From contig NZ_CCXR01000001.1 of assembly GCF_000821085.1 (NCBI RefSeq), positions 3,431,001 through 3,495,000 of the forward strand: a stretch of 64,000 nt of DNA. Direction: 5' to 3'. The stretch is from Bacillus sp. B-jedd (lineage in GTDB: Bacteria; Bacillota; Bacilli; Bacillales; Cytobacillaceae). This document shows positions 61,997 to 64,000 of this stretch, one piece after another; the stretch's first letter is position 1, and every line of letters starts with the position of its first letter. The notes below the pieces were generated by a model. The model saw only the letters and a program-made list of their open reading frames with translations. It ran no database searches and had not been told where the DNA came from. The translations under genes and the position numbers were made by a program.

Positions 61997-62226
61997 TATT
62001 CTCCCCATCGATTGCCAATGTCCTTAATTTCAAGGTAAATGTCCTCGACCGTCACTCTCAGGTCGTTTACGGCTCCTCACAGCAGGCGGACGTTTTCCTG
62101 TCTACGAAGCGGAACATGGGGTTTGGAGAGCAAAATGGAGACTTGTCCGCTGTCAACATTCCAATCAATTTTATAAACGATACCGATGTCGCCGACACAA
62201 ATTCCATTAAAAATAGTTTAATTTAA
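61993..62226 (+). CDS. GerPA/GerPF-like small spore protein
   Basis: 77 residues, ATG 61993 with AAAGGA eight bases upstream, overlapping the preceding stop. VLNFKVNVLDRHSQVVYGSS, GFGEQNGD and INDTDVADTNSIKNS follow the pattern of the two related proteins. Third in the group, followed by a strong terminator. Confidence 0.68.
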   Translation: MIFSPSIANVLNFKVNVLDRHSQVVYGSSQQADVFLSTKRNMGFGEQNGDLSAVNIPINFINDTDVADTNSIKNSLI

Positions 62227-62250
62227 TGAAGAAACCTGATATGATGCCAA

Positions 62251-62294
62251 AAAGAAGCAGCCCAATTCAGTTGTGTGAATTGGGCTGCTTCTTT
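62251..62294. terminator. strong bidirectional terminator
   Basis: AAAGAAGCAGCCCAATTCA and TGAATTGGGCTGCTTCTTT form a 19-bp perfect stem with a 6-base loop. It follows the last GerP-like gene and, on the minus strand, the carboxypeptidase gene, with T runs on the outer side of each strand. Confidence 0.88.
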
Positions 62295-62368
62295 AGTGTG
62301 CTAACAAAGCGTTTTTACTCAAAGGCCAAATTCGTTCCCAGTTTCGGATTTCCGCCTCCTTCTATTCC

Positions 62369-63436
62369 CTATTCATCCGCCTCTTCTTCAGCAGCCCTGT
62401 TCTGTTGCTCAGGCAGTGTATCCCAGAAGCTGATGTCTGCTTTTTCAATCGATCCGTCGGCAATAGCGCTAACGGTTGCATCCAGCGTTTGGATCGTTTG
62501 TTTGATAAGATAGCCATTACTCTTTTGGCCGAGGGCATAGGATTCAATATAATGGTCGGACATCCCGCGCATCTCAAACAGCAGTGTTGAAATACCGTAG
62601 CGGACAGCAGCCCCATTGCGCCCGATCCGTTCCTCAGAGCCGCCGACATATTTACCGATATGTCCCCAGCCCTTGCTTTCAAGTTCGTTATAAACAATCG
62701 CCCCAAGCTTCTTTGATTTTTCAAGAACCTCTGGTTTCACATTGGCATTCGTCGGATAGAGGATCGAGCCGGAAACCAACTCCCCTTCCGTTTCACTCCT
62801 TGTGCCCTGGTGGTGCAAGTCAATCATATAATCAATTTTGTACTTCTGGAATACTTGTTCATGGAGCGCACGCACTTCAGGCTCCATGGCGGAAGTAGCT
62901 TTGGCATGTTCGCGGTTTAAATCGACATTATTGGCATTGTAGCGCGTCAAGTGGCGGTCGCCGTCCGCAAGATAATTATCCAAAGAGAAATTGACGTCGC
63001 CCATCGCGCCATCCGCGTTCAGCATTGGAATAATGAGAACGTTTACATTATTCAGCACGCCTTTTGTTTTGCCGGTCCCAAGATGCTTGATAAATTCCAT
63101 GGCTCCTTCGGTAGTGAGCTGTTCATTGCCATGCTGCTGCGTCAGGAACAGGATGGTCGGATTAGCAGGGTTGGAAAGATACTTCGCCATGTAAATATCC
63201 CGGCCCTTCACCGTTTTGCCGATGACCTCAAGTTCCATTGCTGCCTGCTTTGTGTCCTGGGTTTTCAGGTACTCAACCATGCTTTCATATGTATGCAAAA
63301 TCGATGTCTGGATTGAGCCATTCCCGGCACTCGGGCCATTACCCACCGCCCCAACCGGCAGACCAGCCGCGGTAATTCCGCCAAATGCCATCAGCCCTGT
63401 TAGTGAGTACGCAAGAACTTTCTTCTTAATCTTCAT
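62369..63436 (-). CDS. secreted M14-family zinc carboxypeptidase
   Basis: 355 residues. N-terminal signal peptide (VLAYSLTGLMAFGGITAAG, ending near residue 30). The M14 domain has TQQHGNEQLTTEG with zinc ligands H102 and E105, and YMIDLHHQGT with the third His ligand; LLFEMRGMSDHYIE holds the catalytic Glu. GRDIYMAKYLSNP is also typical. Exported; it would remove C-terminal residues of peptides outside the cell. ATG with GGAGGGATTTT upstream. Confidence 0.9.
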   Translation of the reverse strand: MKIKKKVLAYSLTGLMAFGGITAAGLPVGAVGNGPSAGNGSIQTSILHTYESMVEYLKTQDTKQAAMELEVIGKTVKGRDIYMAKYLSNPANPTILFLTQQHGNEQLTTEGAMEFIKHLGTGKTKGVLNNVNVLIIPMLNADGAMGDVNFSLDNYLADGDRHLTRYNANNVDLNREHAKATSAMEPEVRALHEQVFQKYKIDYMIDLHHQGTRSETEGELVSGSILYPTNANVKPEVLEKSKKLGAIVYNELESKGWGHIGKYVGGSEERIGRNGAAVRYGISTLLFEMRGMSDHYIESYALGQKSNGYLIKQTIQTLDATVSAIADGSIEKADISFWDTLPEQQNRAAEEEADE

Positions 63437-63737
63437 AAAATCCCTCCAGAAACTATTTAGTTGTCCGAAATATCAGACAATATAAGTTTACTCGTTTTAA
63501 GGAGGAACTTTAATAGACTAGAAAGACTAATTATTAGACAATTATTTACGGTCAAAATAGGAGAAAGAGTTCAGTAGCATTGGCAAAAACTACATACAAA
63601 AGAAGGAGTTTAAGAGGCATCTGTTTAGGGTATAAACAAAGCTTTAAATAGCATTAATAAGAAATTCCCCTAAATTCACAAAAACGCTCAATTAATTATA
63701 TATAATGAAGAAAAAGCGATTAGATCGGAGGTTCGGT
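63437..63737. other. intergenic region between carboxypeptidase and small membrane gene
   Basis: No gene, hairpin or repeat is clear. It must hold the divergent promoters of the flanking genes. Confidence 0.4.
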
Positions 63738-63947
63738 ATGAAGGGCAATAACAAGCTGGCACTGATCGTTTCTTACATTGTATTAGTCGGTTTCCCGTTT
63801 TTCTTCCTGGTCGTCTCGATGTTTACTGGGCAATGGGGGTATTTTGCATGGAGCATCCCGCCCTCCTTGGCAGCCGGACTGACTGGATTAATGTTCACTC
63901 TGAACCAAAATAATGCTAAAGAACCTTCAAAACACAAACAAGCATAG
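63738..63947 (+). CDS. small two-helix membrane protein
   Basis: 69 residues from ATG 63738, six bases after GGAGG; the frame starts 11 codons earlier. Two hydrophobic helices (LIVSYIVLVGFPFFFLVVSM and FAWSIPPSLAAGLTGLMFTL) with a short polar loop and a charged C-terminal tail. Not recognised as a named family. Its own terminator overlaps the stop codon. Confidence 0.75.
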   Translation: MKGNNKLALIVSYIVLVGFPFFFLVVSMFTGQWGYFAWSIPPSLAAGLTGLMFTLNQNNAKEPSKHKQA

Positions 63948-63970
63948 AGCGATGGCCTCTATGCTTGTTT
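63936..63970. terminator. intrinsic terminator overlapping the stop codon, bidirectional
   Basis: AAACAAGCATAGAG pairs exactly with CTCTATGCTTGTTT and is followed by TTCTCC; the TAG of the small membrane gene lies inside the first arm. On the minus strand it includes the stop of the next gene. Confidence 0.8.
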
Positions 63971-64000
63971 TTCTCCGTTAATACCGAGCAGCCGGCCGAC
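63959..64000 (-). CDS. C-terminal end of an unidentified minus-strand gene
   Basis: The frame read from the window edge ends VGRLLGINGEKQA and a TAG inside the terminator. It has no coding evidence beyond an open frame in the right place before a terminator. Nothing more can be said. Confidence 0.4.
   Translation of the reverse strand, partial: VGRLLGINGEKQA

Overview
The window looks like the chromosome of a low-GC, spore-forming Bacillaceae bacterium (Bacillus/Mesobacillus-like). The signs are strong GGAGG-type ribosome sites, intrinsic terminators, a SinR/SlrR-type biofilm regulator, an eps-type exopolysaccharide operon, an intracellular subtilisin, a Bce-type peptide-antibiotic module and GerP-like spore proteins. 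No rRNA, tRNA, CRISPR array, phage or insertion sequence was seen.

Layout. 1-9.6 kb: the start of an aldehyde dehydrogenase gene and its GAF/PucR-type regulator, a SEC-C protein, a very large secreted phosphodiester glycosidase/metallophosphatase, and a two-gene unit for an intracellular subtilisin and an endonuclease I. 9.9-34.7 kb: a 21-gene exopolysaccharide operon on the minus strand, transcribed from 34.8 kb downward. It encodes Wzz and BY-kinase, a structured leader RNA at the EAR position, an EpsC-type dehydratase, glycosyltransferases, Wzy, Wzx, a dTDP-4-amino-4,6-dideoxyglucose branch (RfbA, RfbB, VioA-like) next to an ATP-grasp/WbqC pair, the EpsL/EpsN-like pair, a beta-helix protein, a pyruvyltransferase, a GT14 enzyme and a decarboxylase/ATP-grasp pair. 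A SinR/SlrR-like regulator is divergent at 35.1 kb. SinR-type inverted repeats lie in both promoters, and the one for the eps operon fills the 17-bp spacer between -35 and -10.

36-41.6 kb: a Bce-type two-component system and ABC transporter with a BceR-type box. It is flanked by direct repeats that are two copies of a HesB-like gene with an in-frame UGA. The intact copy (41318-41623) reads as a HesB-like selenoprotein with a bacterial-type SECIS hairpin; the other lacks its 5' end.

41.9-52.7 kb: a nine-gene catabolic operon holding glycerate kinase, KdgT-type permease, LarA-family nickel racemase/epimerase, DUF1537 acid-sugar kinase, PdxA2, LarE, nickel transporter, LarB and LarC, with a divergent CdaR-type regulator. 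The set carries a nickel-pincer enzyme, the genes to make its cofactor and nickel uptake, together with four-carbon acid-sugar enzymes. A C2 epimerisation between erythronate and threonate, or glycerate racemisation, is the obvious hypothesis.

52.9-64 kb: scattered housekeeping and small genes (quinone oxidoreductase-like, NUDIX, acylphosphatase, Cu/Zn-SOD-like lipoprotein, DinB, DUF421), a spore-associated cluster (GerPC-like, three related GerPA/PF-like proteins, Hsp20), an M14 carboxypeptidase, and a glyoxalase remnant. Degenerate palindromic GGGGAC-type repeats are scattered between genes, several acting as probable terminators.
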